Positions 48,992-59,271 of a stretch of 64,000 nt of DNA are shown here, piece after piece. The notes beneath the pieces were generated by a model. The model worked only from the letters and a program-made list of their open reading frames with translations. It searched no databases and was not told the DNA's origin. How positions within the stretch are numbered: position 1 is the first letter of the stretch; each line of letters opens with the position of its first letter. Source of the DNA: Neoroseomonas marina. Lineage in GTDB: Bacteria > Pseudomonadota > Alphaproteobacteria > Acetobacterales > Acetobacteraceae. The stretch covers positions 124,001-188,000 of the forward strand of contig NZ_JABBKX010000007.1 of the NCBI RefSeq assembly GCF_012927745.1. Direction: 5' to 3'. Position numbers and translations under genes: made by a program.

Positions 48992-50440
48992 TCACAGCAA
49001 CGACCCCTGTTCCGGCACCGAACCCTTGCGGCGCGGCGCGCCCCCTTCCGCCTGCGCGCGAACGTCACCATCGGCGAAGGTCAACCGCAGTGCCTGGCCC
49101 GGCGCGACGCGCCTCGCAGCCGTTACCGGATGCCCCTCCGCGTCCCGCACCAACGCAAAGCCGCGCGCGAGCACCGATTGATACGACGCACTCTCGAGCC
49201 GCGCCGACAGCCCCTCCAGCACCGCCCGCTTCTGCCGCACCAGCGCCTGCACCGGCGCCGGCGACAGCCGGGCGAACGCCGGCGCACGCGCCCGCGCATC
49301 CCGCTGCCGCCCCCAGGCCGCCGACAGCCGCAGCGACAAGGACTGCACCGCCGCGCGCCGCGCCAGGATCCCCTCCCGCGGATGCGGCACGCGCAGCCCC
49401 GCCAGCGCCTGCCGCCGCGCGCCCAGCAGCGACACCAGCGCCCGCGGCAGCCTTTCCCCGATATCGTCCAGCCGCTGCCGCGACTGCGCGAGCCGCGCCG
49501 GCACGTCCGGCAACCCGCGTTCCGCCCGCAGCAGGCGCAGCCGCGCCCCGTTCAGCAGCCCCGCCGCAGCCTGCGCCAGCCGCGCCCCGGTCTGCGCCAG
49601 CCCCGCCATCAGGTCCGCCCGCGCCGGCACCGCCAGTTCGGCCGCCGCCGTCGGCGTCGGCGCCCGGCGGTCCGAGGCGAAGTCGATCAGCGTCGTATCC
49701 GTCTCATGCCCCACCGCGCTGATCAGCGGGATGGAACAGGCAGCGGCAGCACGGACCACGATCTCCTCATTGAAGGCCATCAGGTCCTCGAGCGACCCGC
49801 CGCCGCGCGCGACGATCAGCACGTCCGGCCGCGGCACCCGCCCGCCCGGCGCGATGGCGTCGAAGCCGCGGATGGCAGAGGCGATCTGCTCCGCCGCGCC
49901 CTGCCCCTGCACCATGACCGGCCACAGGATGATCCGGCGCGGGAAGCGCCGCGCGATCGTCGTGCGGATGTCCTGAATGACCGCGCCCTTCTCGGAGGTC
50001 ACCACGCCGATCACGGCGGGCAGGCGCGGGATGGGCTTCTTGCGCGCCTCGTCGAACAGCCCTTCCTCGAGCAGTCGCTTCCGCAGCGCCTCGATGCGCG
50101 CGAGCAGCGCGCCCTCGCCGGCATATTCCAGCTGCTCGATCACCAGCTGGTACTTCGACCGGTCGGCATAGGTGGAGATCCGCCCCGTCGCGATCATCTC
50201 CACGCCGTTCTCGGGCAGGGTGCCGAGGTTGCGAACGGCGGACTTCCAGATCACCGCCTCGATCTTCGCATCCGCATCCTTCAGCGACAGGTAGATGTGC
50301 CCGGACGGATACCGCTTCATCTCGGTGATCTCGCCGCGCACGCGCACGCGGCCGAAGGCGCCCTCGAGGGTGCGGCGAATCGCCCCCGCCAGGTCCGAGA
50401 CGGCATATTCCGGGATGTTGGTGGTCGCCGGGGTGTCCAT
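48992..50440 (-). CDS. xseA: Exodeoxyribonuclease VII large subunit XseA
   Basis: 482 aa. The N-terminal OB fold ([42 protein letters not shown]; only short parts are diagnostic: [13 protein letters not shown]) is followed by the catalytic region [35 protein letters not shown] and [23 protein letters not shown], all invariant in XseA. A long coiled-coil and a C-terminal VLARGFALV domain complete it. It degrades ssDNA with small subunit XseB, which is not in the window. It is divergent to purD (49 bp). Confidence 0.95.
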   Translation of the reverse strand: MDTPATTNIPEYAVSDLAGAIRRTLEGAFGRVRVRGEITEMKRYPSGHIYLSLKDADAKIEAVIWKSAVRNLGTLPENGVEMIATGRISTYADRSKYQLVIEQLEYAGEGALLARIEALRKRLLEEGLFDEARKKPIPRLPAVIGVVTSEKGAVIQDIRTTIARRFPRRIILWPVMVQGQGAAEQIASAIRGFDAIAPGGRVPRPDVLIVARGGGSLEDLMAFNEEIVVRAAAACSIPLISAVGHETDTTLIDFASDRRAPTPTAAAELAVPARADLMAGLAQTGARLAQAAAGLLNGARLRLLRAERGLPDVPARLAQSRQRLDDIGERLPRALVSLLGARRQALAGLRVPHPREGILARRAAVQSLSLRLSAAWGRQRDARARAPAFARLSPAPVQALVRQKRAVLEGLSARLESASYQSVLARGFALVRDAEGHPVTAARRVAPGQALRLTFADGDVRAQAEGGAPRRKGSVPEQGSLL

Positions 50441-50489
50441 CCGGCCACCCTATGCTAAGGCGCCGCCCGTCAGAAGCGGGGTGCGGGCG

Positions 50490-51758
50490 ATGAAGGTCCT
50501 GGTGGTCGGCGGCGGCGGTCGCGAACACGCGCTGTGCTGGGCGATCGCGGCCTCCCCCCTGCTGGGCAAATTGTGGTGTGCCCCGGGCAATGCGGGCATT
50601 GCCGAGGTCGCGGAATGCGTGGCGATCGATTCGCTCGACATCCCGGCCCTGGTGGCCTTCGCCACGGCGCATGCGGTCGACCTGGTGGTGGTCGGCGGCG
50701 AGCCGCCGCTGGTCGCGGGCCTCGCCGATGCCTGCGCCGCCGCGGGGATCAAGTGCTTCGGCCCGAGCCAGGCCGCCGCGCGCCTCGAAGGCAGCAAGAC
50801 CTTCACGCGGGAGGTCGCGGACGCCGCCGGCGCGCCCGGCGCGCGGTGGCAGCGCTTCACCGACCCGGCGGCCGCGAAGGCTTATGTCCGGGACCAGGGC
50901 GCGCCCATCGTGGTGAAGGCCGACGGCCTCGCCGCCGGCAAGGGCGTGGTCGTCGCCGCGACGGTCGAGGAAGCCGAGGCCGCCATCGCCGACATCATGG
51001 AATCCCGCATCCACGGCGAGTCCGGCGCGACCGTGCTGATCGAGGAATGCCTGATCGGGCAGGAGGTCTCCTTCTTCGCGCTGTGCGACGGGACGACGGC
51101 GCTGCCCCTCGGCGCCGCGCAGGACCACAAGCGCGTGGGCGACGGCGACACCGGCCCCAACACCGGCGGCATGGGCGCCTATTCGCCCCCGCCGGTCTTG
51201 GACCAGGCGATGCAGGACGCGACCATGTCCCGCATCGTCCGGCCCGTGCTGGCCGAGATGGCCCGGCGCGGAACCCCCTTCCGCGGCGTGCTCTTTGCCG
51301 GGCTGATGATCACCGCGGACGGACCGCGCCTGATCGAGTTCAACGTCCGCTTCGGCGATCCCGAATGCCAGGCGCTGATGGTGCGCCTGCGATCCGACCT
51401 GCTGCCCGCGCTGATCGCCGCCTGCGACGGGGAACTGGCGCAGTTCGACCTGCGGTGGGAGGCCCTGCACTCCCTCGTCGTGGTGATGGCCGCGAAGGGC
51501 TATCCGGGGTCCTACGCCAAGGGCAGCGAGATCCGCGGCCTCGAGCGCGCGGCGCAGGTCGCGGGCGTGCAGGTGTTCCACGCGGGGACGTCGCGGCGGG
51601 AGGATGGCGCGCTGGTCGCGACCGGCGGGCGCGTGCTCGGCATCACCGCAACGGGCGCCACCCTCGAGGCGGCCCAGGTCGCGGCCTATGCGGCGGTCGA
51701 CGCGATCGACTGGCCGGGCGGCTTCTGCCGGCGCGACATCGGCTGGCGGGCCCTCTAG
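50490..51758 (+). CDS. purD: Phosphoribosylamine-glycine ligase PurD
   Basis: 422 aa. [20 protein letters not shown] fixes the start. The ATP-grasp part has [61 protein letters not shown] and [14 protein letters not shown]. It makes GAR from phosphoribosylamine, glycine and ATP, step two of purine synthesis. It shares a short divergent control region with xseA, as in several related genomes. Only a weak GGGG ribosome site is present. Confidence 0.97.
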   Translation: MKVLVVGGGGREHALCWAIAASPLLGKLWCAPGNAGIAEVAECVAIDSLDIPALVAFATAHAVDLVVVGGEPPLVAGLADACAAAGIKCFGPSQAAARLEGSKTFTREVADAAGAPGARWQRFTDPAAAKAYVRDQGAPIVVKADGLAAGKGVVVAATVEEAEAAIADIMESRIHGESGATVLIEECLIGQEVSFFALCDGTTALPLGAAQDHKRVGDGDTGPNTGGMGAYSPPPVLDQAMQDATMSRIVRPVLAEMARRGTPFRGVLFAGLMITADGPRLIEFNVRFGDPECQALMVRLRSDLLPALIAACDGELAQFDLRWEALHSLVVVMAAKGYPGSYAKGSEIRGLERAAQVAGVQVFHAGTSRREDGALVATGGRVLGITATGATLEAAQVAAYAAVDAIDWPGGFCRRDIGWRAL

Positions 51759-51854
51759 GCCCCGCTTGCCTTCGCACCTGCCTGAGCCCATTCTGTAGCG
51801 ATCGTTAAAAAAGACCGTCGCGCGCGCCGGTCTTCCGCCACGGATCGGGACGCG

Positions 51855-52997
51855 ATGGGCAAAGCAGCGGCCGGAGGCGCACCGCGCGGCTTCCTGGGCC
51901 AGGCCTGGGCGGGGGCGGCGGCGACGGCCTCCGGCAACGGCCTGGCGCGCTTCGCCTTCGTCCCGCTGTTCCCCGCGATGGTCGCCGCCGGCTGGGTCGA
52001 TGGCGCGGAGGCCGGGGTGCTCGGCGCCGTGACCCTGTTCGGCTCGCTCATCGGGACGCTGGGCGGTCGGCATGTCGCGCTGCGGCTGCCGGTGCCGCTG
52101 CTGCTCGACCTCGGCATGGGAACGATCCTCGTCTCGCTGCTCGCCTGCGCCTGGAACGGCGGGCTGTGGTGGCTGATGCCCTGGCGCCTGCTCGCCGGCA
52201 TCGGCGGCGGCATCCTGATGGCGCTGGCCGGCCCGGCCGCCGTGGCCGCCGCGCCGGCCGACCGCCGGGGCATGGCGGGCGGCATCGTCGTCGCCGGCGT
52301 CGGCCTCGGCATCGCCGGCGGCGCGCTGGCCGTGCCGGCCTTCCTGACGGCGGGCGGCGTGGCCGGAAGCTGGGCGGGGCTGGCGGGCCTGGTCGGGCTG
52401 CTCTGGATCCTGGCGCGCGGGTCCTGGCCGCTCGCGACCCCCGATCGCGCCGGGGGCGCGGCGCCGACCGGCGGCACGCTGCTGATCGCGACCTATGCGC
52501 TGCACAGCGCCGGCATGGTGCCGCCGATGGTCTACCTCGCGGACCTGGCGGTGCGGGGCCACCACCTCGCGCTCGGCATCGGCTCGCTGCTCTGGTTCGC
52601 CTTCGGCGCCTCGGGCGTCGCCGGCGGTATGCTCTCCGGGCGCCTCGCCGACCGGTTCGGCAGTCGCCGCGTGCTGATCGGCCTGCTGGTGACGCAGGCG
52701 ACGGCGCTCGGACTGTGCATGCAGCCGCTGACGGCGCTGATCGTTCCGGCGGCGGCGCTGGCCGGCTTCGCGGCGGTGGGCACGACGACGGTGATCCTCG
52801 CCCTCGCGCGGGATGTCGCCGGGCCGCAGGCGACCCTGCTCTGGGTCCGCTGCACTGCCGCCTTCTCGGTCACGCAGGCGGGCATCGGCTTCCTGCTCGC
52901 CGCCGTCTTCGCGGCGACCGGTGAGAGCCATGCAGTGATCTTCGCCATCGGCACCGGCTTCTCGCTCGCGGCGCTGGTCTCCGCCCGGTACCTCTGA
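51855..52997 (+). CDS. MFS transporter, YbfB/YjiJ family
   Basis: 380 aa, 12 hydrophobic segments. GNGLARFAFVPLFPAMVAAGW is the diagnostic YbfB/YjiJ first helix (R-F-x-Y/F-x-x-L-L-P). GRLADRFGSRRVLIGLL is the second MFS loop motif, and LLWVRCTAAFSVTQAGIGFLLAAVF ends the core. Substrate unknown. Its position behind purD (96 bp) probably reflects chance; an A-run near 51806 may mark the end of the purD transcript. Confidence 0.87.
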   Translation: MGKAAAGGAPRGFLGQAWAGAAATASGNGLARFAFVPLFPAMVAAGWVDGAEAGVLGAVTLFGSLIGTLGGRHVALRLPVPLLLDLGMGTILVSLLACAWNGGLWWLMPWRLLAGIGGGILMALAGPAAVAAAPADRRGMAGGIVVAGVGLGIAGGALAVPAFLTAGGVAGSWAGLAGLVGLLWILARGSWPLATPDRAGGAAPTGGTLLIATYALHSAGMVPPMVYLADLAVRGHHLALGIGSLLWFAFGASGVAGGMLSGRLADRFGSRRVLIGLLVTQATALGLCMQPLTALIVPAAALAGFAAVGTTTVILALARDVAGPQATLLWVRCTAAFSVTQAGIGFLLAAVFAATGESHAVIFAIGTGFSLAALVSARYL

Positions 52998-53006
52998 CCT
53001 GGCCGC

Positions 53007-53297
53007 CTAGGCGACCAGCGCGTCGATCGCCTTCGCCAGCGCCACGTCCCGGGCGCTCAGCCCGCCCGCGTCATGGGTGGACAGCGTGATCTCCACGCGG
53101 TTCCACACGTTGAACCATTCCGGGTGGTGGTCCTGCTTCTCGGCCAGCAGCGCGACGCGGGACATGAATCCCCAGGCCTCGCTGAAATCCTTGAAGCGGA
53201 AGGTGCGGGCGATGGCGTCGCGGCCGTCGACCATCGCCCAGCCGGGCAGGTCCCGTGCCAGCGCCGCGCGCCCCGCCGCGTCCAGTTTCTCGACCAT
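53007..53297 (-). CDS. 4a-hydroxytetrahydrobiopterin dehydratase (PCD/DCoH)
   Basis: 96 aa, with GAGGAGG before ATG 53297. [40 protein letters not shown] contains the full [EK]xxHHPxW...THDxGGL active-site pattern (parts: [15 protein letters not shown]). It dehydrates 4a-carbinolamine to recycle tetrahydrobiopterin, usually with an aromatic amino acid hydroxylase, or may take part in molybdopterin metabolism. No hydroxylase is in the window. Confidence 0.94.
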   Translation of the reverse strand: MVEKLDAAGRAALARDLPGWAMVDGRDAIARTFRFKDFSEAWGFMSRVALLAEKQDHHPEWFNVWNRVEITLSTHDAGGLSARDVALAKAIDALVA

Positions 53298-53347
53298 CGC
53301 GCCCTCCTCTGCTTGACGCCGGCGGGGCCGCCCGCGCATGGAGCGCC

Positions 53348-53740
53348 ATGCGCTTCTCGACCCCGCCCGGCCTCGATGACCTCGTTGAGATGGCCGAGCA
53401 CGCGCTCGCCGCAATCCCCGCGCCGCTGCGCGATCTCGTGCGCGGCACCGCCATCCTCGTCGAGGACACCCCCGATGACGAGATCATCCGCGACATGGGC
53501 CTCGAAAGCCCCTGGGAACTGACCGGCCTCTACCAGGGCGTGCCGCTGACCGCGAAGTCGGTCGGCGACATCCCGCGCGAACCGGACCGCATCCTGCTGT
53601 TCCGCGAACCCATCCTGCTCGAATGGATCGAGACGGGGGAGGACCTGTTCCGCCTGGTCCGCAACGTCCTCATCCACGAGATCGGCCACCATTTCGGCCT
53701 GTCGGATGACGACATCGCGCGGCTGGAGGAAGACGACTAG
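53348..53740 (+). CDS. Zincin-like metallopeptidase family protein (PF06262 type)
   Basis: 130 aa. [16 protein letters not shown] is the HExxHxxGxxD zinc-binding motif of this small family. [20 protein letters not shown] and [10 protein letters not shown] are conserved upstream strands. ATG 53348 has GGAG at close spacing. Cytoplasmic, function unexplored; the domain is small with minimal substrate-binding surface. It converges with the crotonase gene. Confidence 0.9.
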   Translation: MRFSTPPGLDDLVEMAEHALAAIPAPLRDLVRGTAILVEDTPDDEIIRDMGLESPWELTGLYQGVPLTAKSVGDIPREPDRILLFREPILLEWIETGEDLFRLVRNVLIHEIGHHFGLSDDDIARLEEDD

Positions 53741-53824
53741 GTCGTCGTCCGATCGCGCGGCACCGGCCACCCGACGACAGTCTCCTGGATGGGTGGCCTG
53801 GTAGGATGCGGGACGGTGCCGTTT

Positions 53825-53853
53825 CCGGCAGGGCGCGGAAGGCGCCCTACCGG
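53825..53853 (-). terminator. Hairpin overlapping the crotonase stop codon
   Basis: CCGGCAGGGCGC / GCGCCCTACCGG with loop GGAAG, 12 bp with one mismatch. It includes the TAG of the minus-strand gene. There is no T-run, so intrinsic termination is doubtful. Confidence 0.35.
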
Positions 53854-54626
53854 TTCTGCCAGTTCGGCTTGCGCTTCTCCGCGAAGGCCTTCGGCCCCTC
53901 GATGTAGTCCTGGCTGTCCCGGTTGCGCTGCTGCGACGGGTACATGGTGGTGATCGCCGTCTCGAGTGTCGGCTCGTCGAGCCCCGCATAGACGCATTGC
54001 TTCGACGCGCGCACCGCGAGCGGCGAGCATTCCAGGATCTGCGCCGCCCAGCGCTTCGCCCCGGCCAGCGCCTCGCCCTGCGGCACCACCTCGTTGACGA
54101 AGCCGAGCGTCCTGCCTTCGGCCGCGCTCACCCGCCGCCCGGTCAGGATCATGCCGAGCGCCTGCTTCTGCCCGATCATGCGCGGCAGCCGGTGCACGCC
54201 GCCCGCGCCCGCGACCAGGCCGACCCGCGGCTCCGGCAGGGCGAAGACCGCGTTCTCGGCGGCGACGACCAGGTCGCAGGCGAGCGCGATCTCGAAGCCG
54301 CCACCCATGGCGATGCCGTTCACCGCGGCGATCAGCGGCTTGTCGAGGTTGAAGCGCAGCGTCAGCCCCGCGAAGCCCGAAGGCGGCGTCGGCCCGCGCT
54401 TGCCGGCCGCCTGGACCTTCAGGTCGTTGCCCGCGGAAAAGGCGCGATCGCCCGCCCCGGTGACGATCGCGACCCAGAGGTCCGGGTTCGCCGCGAATTC
54501 GTCCCACACCTTCTCGAGCTCGAAATGCGCCTCGCTGTGCAGGGCGTTCATCACTTCGGGCCGGTTCAGCGTGACGATGCGCAGGCGGCCTTCGTCCTCG
54601 ACGCGGCAGTATTTCAGTTCGCTCAT
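53847..54626 (-). CDS. Enoyl-CoA hydratase/isomerase (crotonase) family protein
   Basis: 259 aa. RAFSAGNDLKVQA and NGIAMGGGFEIALACDLVVAAE form the CoA-binding oxyanion hole; ALPEPRVGLVAGAGGVHRLPR carries the first catalytic Glu position. At the second Glu position (normally A-x-E-x-x-L-T-G) the sequence is QALGMILTG, so standard hydratase chemistry is in doubt. The ATG overlaps the stop of the CoA-transferase by 4 bases, a pairing like CaiB-CaiD, so an unusual acyl-CoA such as a crotonobetainyl-like substrate is possible (inference). Confidence 0.9.
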   Translation of the reverse strand: MSELKYCRVEDEGRLRIVTLNRPEVMNALHSEAHFELEKVWDEFAANPDLWVAIVTGAGDRAFSAGNDLKVQAAGKRGPTPPSGFAGLTLRFNLDKPLIAAVNGIAMGGGFEIALACDLVVAAENAVFALPEPRVGLVAGAGGVHRLPRMIGQKQALGMILTGRRVSAAEGRTLGFVNEVVPQGEALAGAKRWAAQILECSPLAVRASKQCVYAGLDEPTLETAITTMYPSQQRNRDSQDYIEGPKAFAEKRKPNWQNR

Positions 54627-55759
54627 CGACCCAGAACCTCCTCGTTATGTTCGCCCAGTTTCGGCGCGCCGCGCTGCGACCGCGGACGGACGCCGTCGAA
54701 GGCGATCGGCAGCCCGACCACCTTCGGCCCGCCGGGCAGTTGCTGCACGATCTCCATGGCGGCGAACTGCTCGCTCGCCACCACCTCCCCGATGTCGTTG
54801 ACCGGCGCGCAGGGCACGCCCGCGCCTTCCAGCGCCGCAATCCATTCGTCGCGCGGGCGCGTCTTCAGCACCGCCGCGATCAGCGGGATCAGCGCGGGCT
54901 TGTTGCGCACGCGCGCGGCACCTTTCGCGAAGCGCTCGTCGGTCGCCCATTCCGGATGCCCCAGCACCTTCGCGCAGCGGCCCCAAAGCCGGTCATTGCC
55001 CGCCGCGAGGCACATCGGCCGGTCCGCGCAGTCGAAGACCTGGTAGGGCACGATCACCGCGCCGCCCGTCCCGTGCCGCTTGGGCACGTCCCCGGTCGCG
55101 AGATGGTTGTTCACCTGCCCCTCGACCCAATGCACCGCGGTCTCGAACAGGGAGGTGTCCACCAACCCGCCCTTGCCGGTGATGTCCCTCCGGCGCAGCG
55201 CGCCGAGCGCGCCGATCACGGTGAACATCCCCGTCGCCTTGTCGTTGATGGACGCGCCGCAGAAGGTCGGCGGATCCTCGGGGCGGCCGGTCACGCTCAT
55301 CATGCCGCCATAGGCCTGCAGCAGCGGGTCGAAGCCCGGCTTCATCCTCATCGGCCCACGGTCGCCGAAGGCCCAGATCGAGCAATAGATCAGCTGCGGA
55401 TGCCGCCCGAGCATCGCATCAGGCCCGATGCCGATCTCGTCGACCACGCCCGGGCGCAGGTTCTGGATCAGGATGTCGGCGGTCTCGCACAGCCGGTGCA
55501 GCGCCTCGACGTCCTCGGCCTTCTTGAGATCCAGCGTAACGGATCGCTTGTTGCGGTTCTGGCCGTGGAAATAGAGGGACGTCACACCATCCGCCGCGAA
55601 GGGTGGGCCCCAGCCGCGCGCGTCGTCGCCGCCATCGGGCTTTTCCACCTTGATCACGTCGGCACCCATGTCGGCCATGATGGCGCCGGCGAGCGGCCCG
55701 GCCAGCGCCTGGCCCACCTCAATCACGCGCACCCCGTCGAGCGGCAGCATTCCTCGCAT
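54623..55759 (-). CDS. CaiB/BaiF family (class III) CoA-transferase
   Basis: 378 aa. [44 protein letters not shown] is the family N-terminus (parts: [21 protein letters not shown]). [11 protein letters not shown] is followed by [12 protein letters not shown] and [11 protein letters not shown], whose Asp is the catalytic residue forming a mixed anhydride. It moves CoA between carboxylates. ATG 55759 has AGGAGGG just upstream; ATG 55750 is an alternative. It is coupled to the crotonase, forming a two-gene acyl-CoA unit. Confidence 0.93.
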   Translation of the reverse strand: MRGMLPLDGVRVIEVGQALAGPLAGAIMADMGADVIKVEKPDGGDDARGWGPPFAADGVTSLYFHGQNRNKRSVTLDLKKAEDVEALHRLCETADILIQNLRPGVVDEIGIGPDAMLGRHPQLIYCSIWAFGDRGPMRMKPGFDPLLQAYGGMMSVTGRPEDPPTFCGASINDKATGMFTVIGALGALRRRDITGKGGLVDTSLFETAVHWVEGQVNNHLATGDVPKRHGTGGAVIVPYQVFDCADRPMCLAAGNDRLWGRCAKVLGHPEWATDERFAKGAARVRNKPALIPLIAAVLKTRPRDEWIAALEGAGVPCAPVNDIGEVVASEQFAAMEIVQQLPGGPKVVGLPIAFDGVRPRSQRGAPKLGEHNEEVLGR

Positions 55760-55863
55760 TCCCTCCTGCAGTCCTTGCACGCAGCATAGGCCCCGCGCGC
55801 CCTTGCCGGCAGAGGGGGCGCCGCTACCCTGCGCGCGATGCCCGACACCGACGACTTCCGCGC

Positions 55864-57024
55864 ATGAGCGCGCCCCGCAGCCGCTGGGCGGAGCTCGGCA
55901 TCCTCGCCGCCTCGCGCGCCGCCATGGGGGCGCAGTTCCAGGTGGTCGGCGCGCTCGGGCCGCTGCTGATCGGTACGCTTGCGGCGGACTGGACCGAACT
56001 CGGCACGCTGATCGGCGCCTATTCGCTCGCGGGAATCGCCATCGCGCTGCCGGCCGGCTGGGTGATGGCGCGCATCGGGGACCGCGCGGTGCTGCTGTGG
56101 GGCGTGGGGCTGATGGGCCTCGGCGGCGCGGTACTCGCGCTGGCGCCGGGCTTCGCGGTCGCGATCGTTGGGCGGTGCATCGCGGGGCTGGGCGGCGCGC
56201 TGCTGTCGATCGCCTGCGCGAAGATGGTGCTGGACCGCTTCCACGGGGCCGCGCTCGCGCCCGCGCTGGGACTGATGCTGATGGCCTGGCCGTGCGGCAT
56301 CGGCATCGCGCTCGTCGTGCTGCCGCTGCTCGGGACGGATTGGCGCGCCGGGCTGTGGCTGTCCGCCGTCGTGTGCGCCGCATCCTTCCTGCCCCTGTGG
56401 TTCCTGCTGCCCCGCCGGGATGGCGCGGGGGCGGCGCGGGCGCGGCGCGGCGGCCTGCTGCGGAGCGAATGGGCGCCGCTGCTCAGCGCCGGAACCATCT
56501 GGGGCTTCTACAACGCGGCTTTCGTGGTCGCACTCGGCTTCGGGCCCGCCTTCCTGGTGGCGCGCGGCTGGGGCGCGGAGCAGGCGGGCGTCGCGGCCTC
56601 GCTCGTCGGCTTCGGCATCCTGCCGGTGCTGCCGATCGGCGGTGCGCTCGCCGAACGCTGGGGGCGTCCTGTGCTGACCACCATCGCCTGCATGGCGGGC
56701 ATGGCGGGCTGCCTGCTCGCCGTGATCGCGGGGTTCTCGCCCTGGGTGTCGCTGCTGCTGTTCGGGCTGCTCGCGGGGCCGCCCGCCTCGCTGGTGATGG
56801 CGATGGTGGGCCGCGCGCTGTCGGCACCGAGCCGCGCCTTCGGCATGGGCGTGCACTACACGCTGTTCTACGGATCGCTCGCGCTGCTGCCGCCGCTCGC
56901 GGGCCTGGCCCGCGACGTCACCGGCGCGCCGGAGGCGCCGCTGCTCGCAGGCGTCGCCTTCCTCGTCGTCGCGCTCGCCGCTGTGCCGGTCCATCTGCGC
57001 CTCGCGCCCCGGAGCCCCGCATGA
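55864..57024 (+). CDS. MFS transporter (paralogue of the one at 30491)
   Basis: 386 aa, 12 hydrophobic segments. It shares long stretches with the protein at 30491-31648: [59 protein letters not shown]. The loop 2-3 motif is [15 protein letters not shown]. It overlaps the following acetyltransferase by 4 bases, so transport and acetylation may serve the same compound, for example efflux and modification of a toxic molecule (inference). ATG 55864. Confidence 0.86.
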   Translation: MSAPRSRWAELGILAASRAAMGAQFQVVGALGPLLIGTLAADWTELGTLIGAYSLAGIAIALPAGWVMARIGDRAVLLWGVGLMGLGGAVLALAPGFAVAIVGRCIAGLGGALLSIACAKMVLDRFHGAALAPALGLMLMAWPCGIGIALVVLPLLGTDWRAGLWLSAVVCAASFLPLWFLLPRRDGAGAARARRGGLLRSEWAPLLSAGTIWGFYNAAFVVALGFGPAFLVARGWGAEQAGVAASLVGFGILPVLPIGGALAERWGRPVLTTIACMAGMAGCLLAVIAGFSPWVSLLLFGLLAGPPASLVMAMVGRALSAPSRAFGMGVHYTLFYGSLALLPPLAGLARDVTGAPEAPLLAGVAFLVVALAAVPVHLRLAPRSPA

Positions 57025-57665
57025 CCGCCCCGCCCGATCCCGACGCGCTGCACCCGATGCCGGAACACCCGGGGATGGTCTTCCTCAAGCCCCTTCTGGC
57101 GAGGAGCCCGCAGGTCGCGAACGTCATCGCGGGCGACTTCTCCTACTATCACGACCACGAGGACCCGCTGCGCTTCCTCGAGCTCTGCGTGCGCTACAAC
57201 TACGGCTTCGGCAGCCTCGCGATCGGGCGCTACTGCGCCGTCGCGCATCGCGCGACCTTCCTGATGCCGTGCGCCAACCACGCCATGGTCGGGCCGTCCA
57301 CCTACCCCTTCGGGATCATGGGCGGCGCCTTCGCCGAGGCGCTGCCGCTGGCCGAATACCCTTGGCGCGGCGGCGGGCCGATCGTGGTCGGCAACGATGT
57401 CTGGCTCGGCACGGAATGCCTCGTGCTGCCGGGGGTGACGATCGGCCATGGCGCGGTCGTCGCGGCGCGCGCGGTCGTCGCGAAGGACGTGCCGCCCTAT
57501 GCCGTCGTCGCGGGGAATCCCGCGCGGGTCGTGCGGATGCGCTTCGACGCCGATACCATCGCCGGGCTGCTCGACATCGCCTGGTGGGACTGGCCGGCGG
57601 AGCGCGTCGCGCGCGCCGTCCCCGCGTTGGTGAAGGGCGACCTCGCCGCGCTCACTCGCGCCTGA
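57021..57665 (+). CDS. Hexapeptide-repeat acetyltransferase (XAT / CatB-like)
   Basis: 214 aa. [17 protein letters not shown] holds the catalytic His and the STYPF motif of xenobiotic acetyltransferases such as Vat and type-B CAT. The left-handed beta helix ([34 protein letters not shown]; hexads V-G-N-D-V-W) follows, and the C-terminus has the family's WWDWPAERV. It acetylates a hydroxyl group using acetyl-CoA. GGAG precedes the ATG. Many chromosomal homologues have unknown substrates, so resistance should not be assumed. Its 3' end overlaps the phosphatase gene by 14 bases. Confidence 0.9.
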   Translation: MTAPPDPDALHPMPEHPGMVFLKPLLARSPQVANVIAGDFSYYHDHEDPLRFLELCVRYNYGFGSLAIGRYCAVAHRATFLMPCANHAMVGPSTYPFGIMGGAFAEALPLAEYPWRGGGPIVVGNDVWLGTECLVLPGVTIGHGAVVAARAVVAKDVPPYAVVAGNPARVVRMRFDADTIAGLLDIAWWDWPAERVARAVPALVKGDLAALTRA

Positions 57666-58323
57666 GCACGCCGTCCACGAGGCGGTCGGCCCAGGGCGTG
57701 CTGCGGAACTCGGCGCGCAGCGCGTCTTCCGAATAATCGTCGCGCACCCAGTCGAGGAAGGGCTTCGGCCCCTTCTCCTTCACGAAGGCGGCATAGGTGC
57801 GGAAGAAGGCGTCGAGGATGCCGGTCCGCGCCGCCGCGACATGCCCGTAGCGCAAGGACAATTGATCGAGCGCCTGTTCCACAGGCCGTCCCTGCAGCAG
57901 CAGCCACAGCCCGGCGGCCAGCCCGGTGCGGTCCGCGCCCGACTTGCAATGGATCAGGGCCGGTTCCTCCATCCGCGCGAAGATGCCGGCGAGGCGCAGG
58001 ATGCGGTCCCTGTGCGGCGCCCCCCGGCTTTCGAGCGGCGCGTCGATGTGCTCGAGCCCGAGATCCGCGGCGGCCTGTCGCCCGAGCGCGTCCGACCCGC
58101 AGGCCTCCCGGTGGCCGCGCAGGTTGATCACGGTGCGGATGCCGTAGCGCCGCACCGCCTGTTCGAGCTGCCAGGGCATCGGGTGGTTGGAACGGTACAG
58201 ACGGCCGCTCTCGACCACGCCCCAGTTGCGCCAGCCGAGGCGCAGAAGGGCATGGTCGACGAAGAGGCTGTTGAGCCAGGCAGCCCGGCGGCTGCCTGGC
58301 GATGCAAGGTCGCGATCGGACAT
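57652..58323 (-). CDS. Dual-specificity / tyrosine phosphatase-like protein
   Basis: 223 aa. [21 protein letters not shown] is the CX5R(T) phosphatase loop with Cys nucleophile and Arg. [35 protein letters not shown] is the usual strand-helix before it (short parts: [14 protein letters not shown]), and [15 protein letters not shown] the start of the domain. In Gram-negatives such proteins dephosphorylate proteins, lipid A-like lipids or inositides; the target is unknown. It converges with the acetyltransferase gene. Confidence 0.88.
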   Translation of the reverse strand: MSDRDLASPGSRRAAWLNSLFVDHALLRLGWRNWGVVESGRLYRSNHPMPWQLEQAVRRYGIRTVINLRGHREACGSDALGRQAAADLGLEHIDAPLESRGAPHRDRILRLAGIFARMEEPALIHCKSGADRTGLAAGLWLLLQGRPVEQALDQLSLRYGHVAAARTGILDAFFRTYAAFVKEKGPKPFLDWVRDDYSEDALRAEFRSTPWADRLVDGVLRRE

Positions 58324-58400
58324 GAACGGCGGTGCTTATAGCGGTCGGGACCGCCCTTGGCATCCCGGGGGTTTCCCCCTGGGCGCCCAAGGAAGGTCGA

Positions 58401-58435
58401 GGGGGGTCCGGGGGGAGAAGTTTCCTTCTCCCCCC
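58401..58435 (-). repeat. GC hairpin repeat, family 2, copy 2
   Basis: 11-bp stem GGGGGGAGAAG / CTTCTCCCCCC with loop TTTC, next to GGGGGGTCC. On the minus strand it reads hairpin then GGACCCCCCTC, as at 15076-15112. It lies just past the stop of the exonuclease gene (58443) and could serve as its terminator. Confidence 0.65.
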
Positions 58436-58442
58436 CGCCCCT

Positions 58443-59252
58443 TCACCCCTGCGCGAGCCGCCCCGCCACCTCCGCATGCAGGAAGAAATCCGGCTCCGCG
58501 CGGTGCTCCTCGAGAAACGCCGCGAAGCCCGCGAAGGACGCCGTCGCCGCATCCGCCGGCAATGCCCCCATCGCCTGCCAGAACCGCAGCAGCACGAGGA
58601 AGGTCGCCGCGACATCGGTCTCGCAATAGGTCGCGACCTCGGCCCCGCGGCCTGCCGTCATCGCCGGCTCGACCTCGGCGCCGTGCATCCCCGCCTTGGC
58701 GGTCAGCCCGATCAGCGCCGATGCCTCGGCGAGCGAGGGCATGGGCGAGGCACGGAAGCCCGAAAGCCGGTCCGCAAGGTCGATGTGGTCCTTGCCATAG
58801 CGGTAGCCGTAGTCGCGCCCGTTCGCCCCGTTCAGCGACGGCATCGGAACGCCGCAGGCCATGGCGCGATAACGCAGCACCGGCAGGTCGAAGCCCGATG
58901 TGTTGAAGCCCGCCAGCATCGGGCCGGGACGCCCCTGCGCGAGGGTGCGCTCGAACAGACCGAGGATCTCGGGCTCCGGCGTGTCGCCGGTATGCCGCGC
59001 GGCCATGCGGCGCACGCGCCAGGGTTCCTCATGCCCGTCGCGCTCGGCGACCAGCAGCGCCAGGCACGCGACGGCGTGCAGCGGCGGCTTGAGGAAGGCC
59101 GTCGCCGGGTCCTGCCCCTCGCGTGCGTAGCGGGCGCCGAGGCGCTCGCGCAGCGCGGCCTCGGGCAGGCCCTCGGCCTCCTCCCCCAGCAGCGCGCGCC
59201 CGGCGACGAGGTCCGGGACGGTCTCGATGTCGAAGACGACGACGCGTTCCAT
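58443..59252 (-). CDS. PolB-like 3'-5' exonuclease (DEDDy)
   Basis: 269 aa. MERVVVFDIETVPDLVAG has Exo I (DxE), AGFNTSGFDLPVLRYRAMA Exo II (N-x-x-x-F-D), and ATYCETDVAATFLVLLRF Exo III (Y-x3-D). It is of the stand-alone DNA_pol_B_exo2 type with no polymerase domain. It likely trims DNA or RNA 3' ends; the biological role is unknown. The start lies 20 bases after the stop of the upstream MFS gene, so co-transcription is likely. Confidence 0.9.
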   Translation of the reverse strand: MERVVVFDIETVPDLVAGRALLGEEAEGLPEAALRERLGARYAREGQDPATAFLKPPLHAVACLALLVAERDGHEEPWRVRRMAARHTGDTPEPEILGLFERTLAQGRPGPMLAGFNTSGFDLPVLRYRAMACGVPMPSLNGANGRDYGYRYGKDHIDLADRLSGFRASPMPSLAEASALIGLTAKAGMHGAEVEPAMTAGRGAEVATYCETDVAATFLVLLRFWQAMGALPADAATASFAGFAAFLEEHRAEPDFFLHAEVAGRLAQG

Positions 59253-59271
59253 CGCGGCGATGCTGCCCGGC

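Noticed and set aside
57021..57665. Chloramphenicol or streptogramin resistance determinant
   Set aside because: Only family membership and catalytic His are visible; chromosomal XAT homologues usually act on unknown substrates, so no resistance phenotype is asserted.
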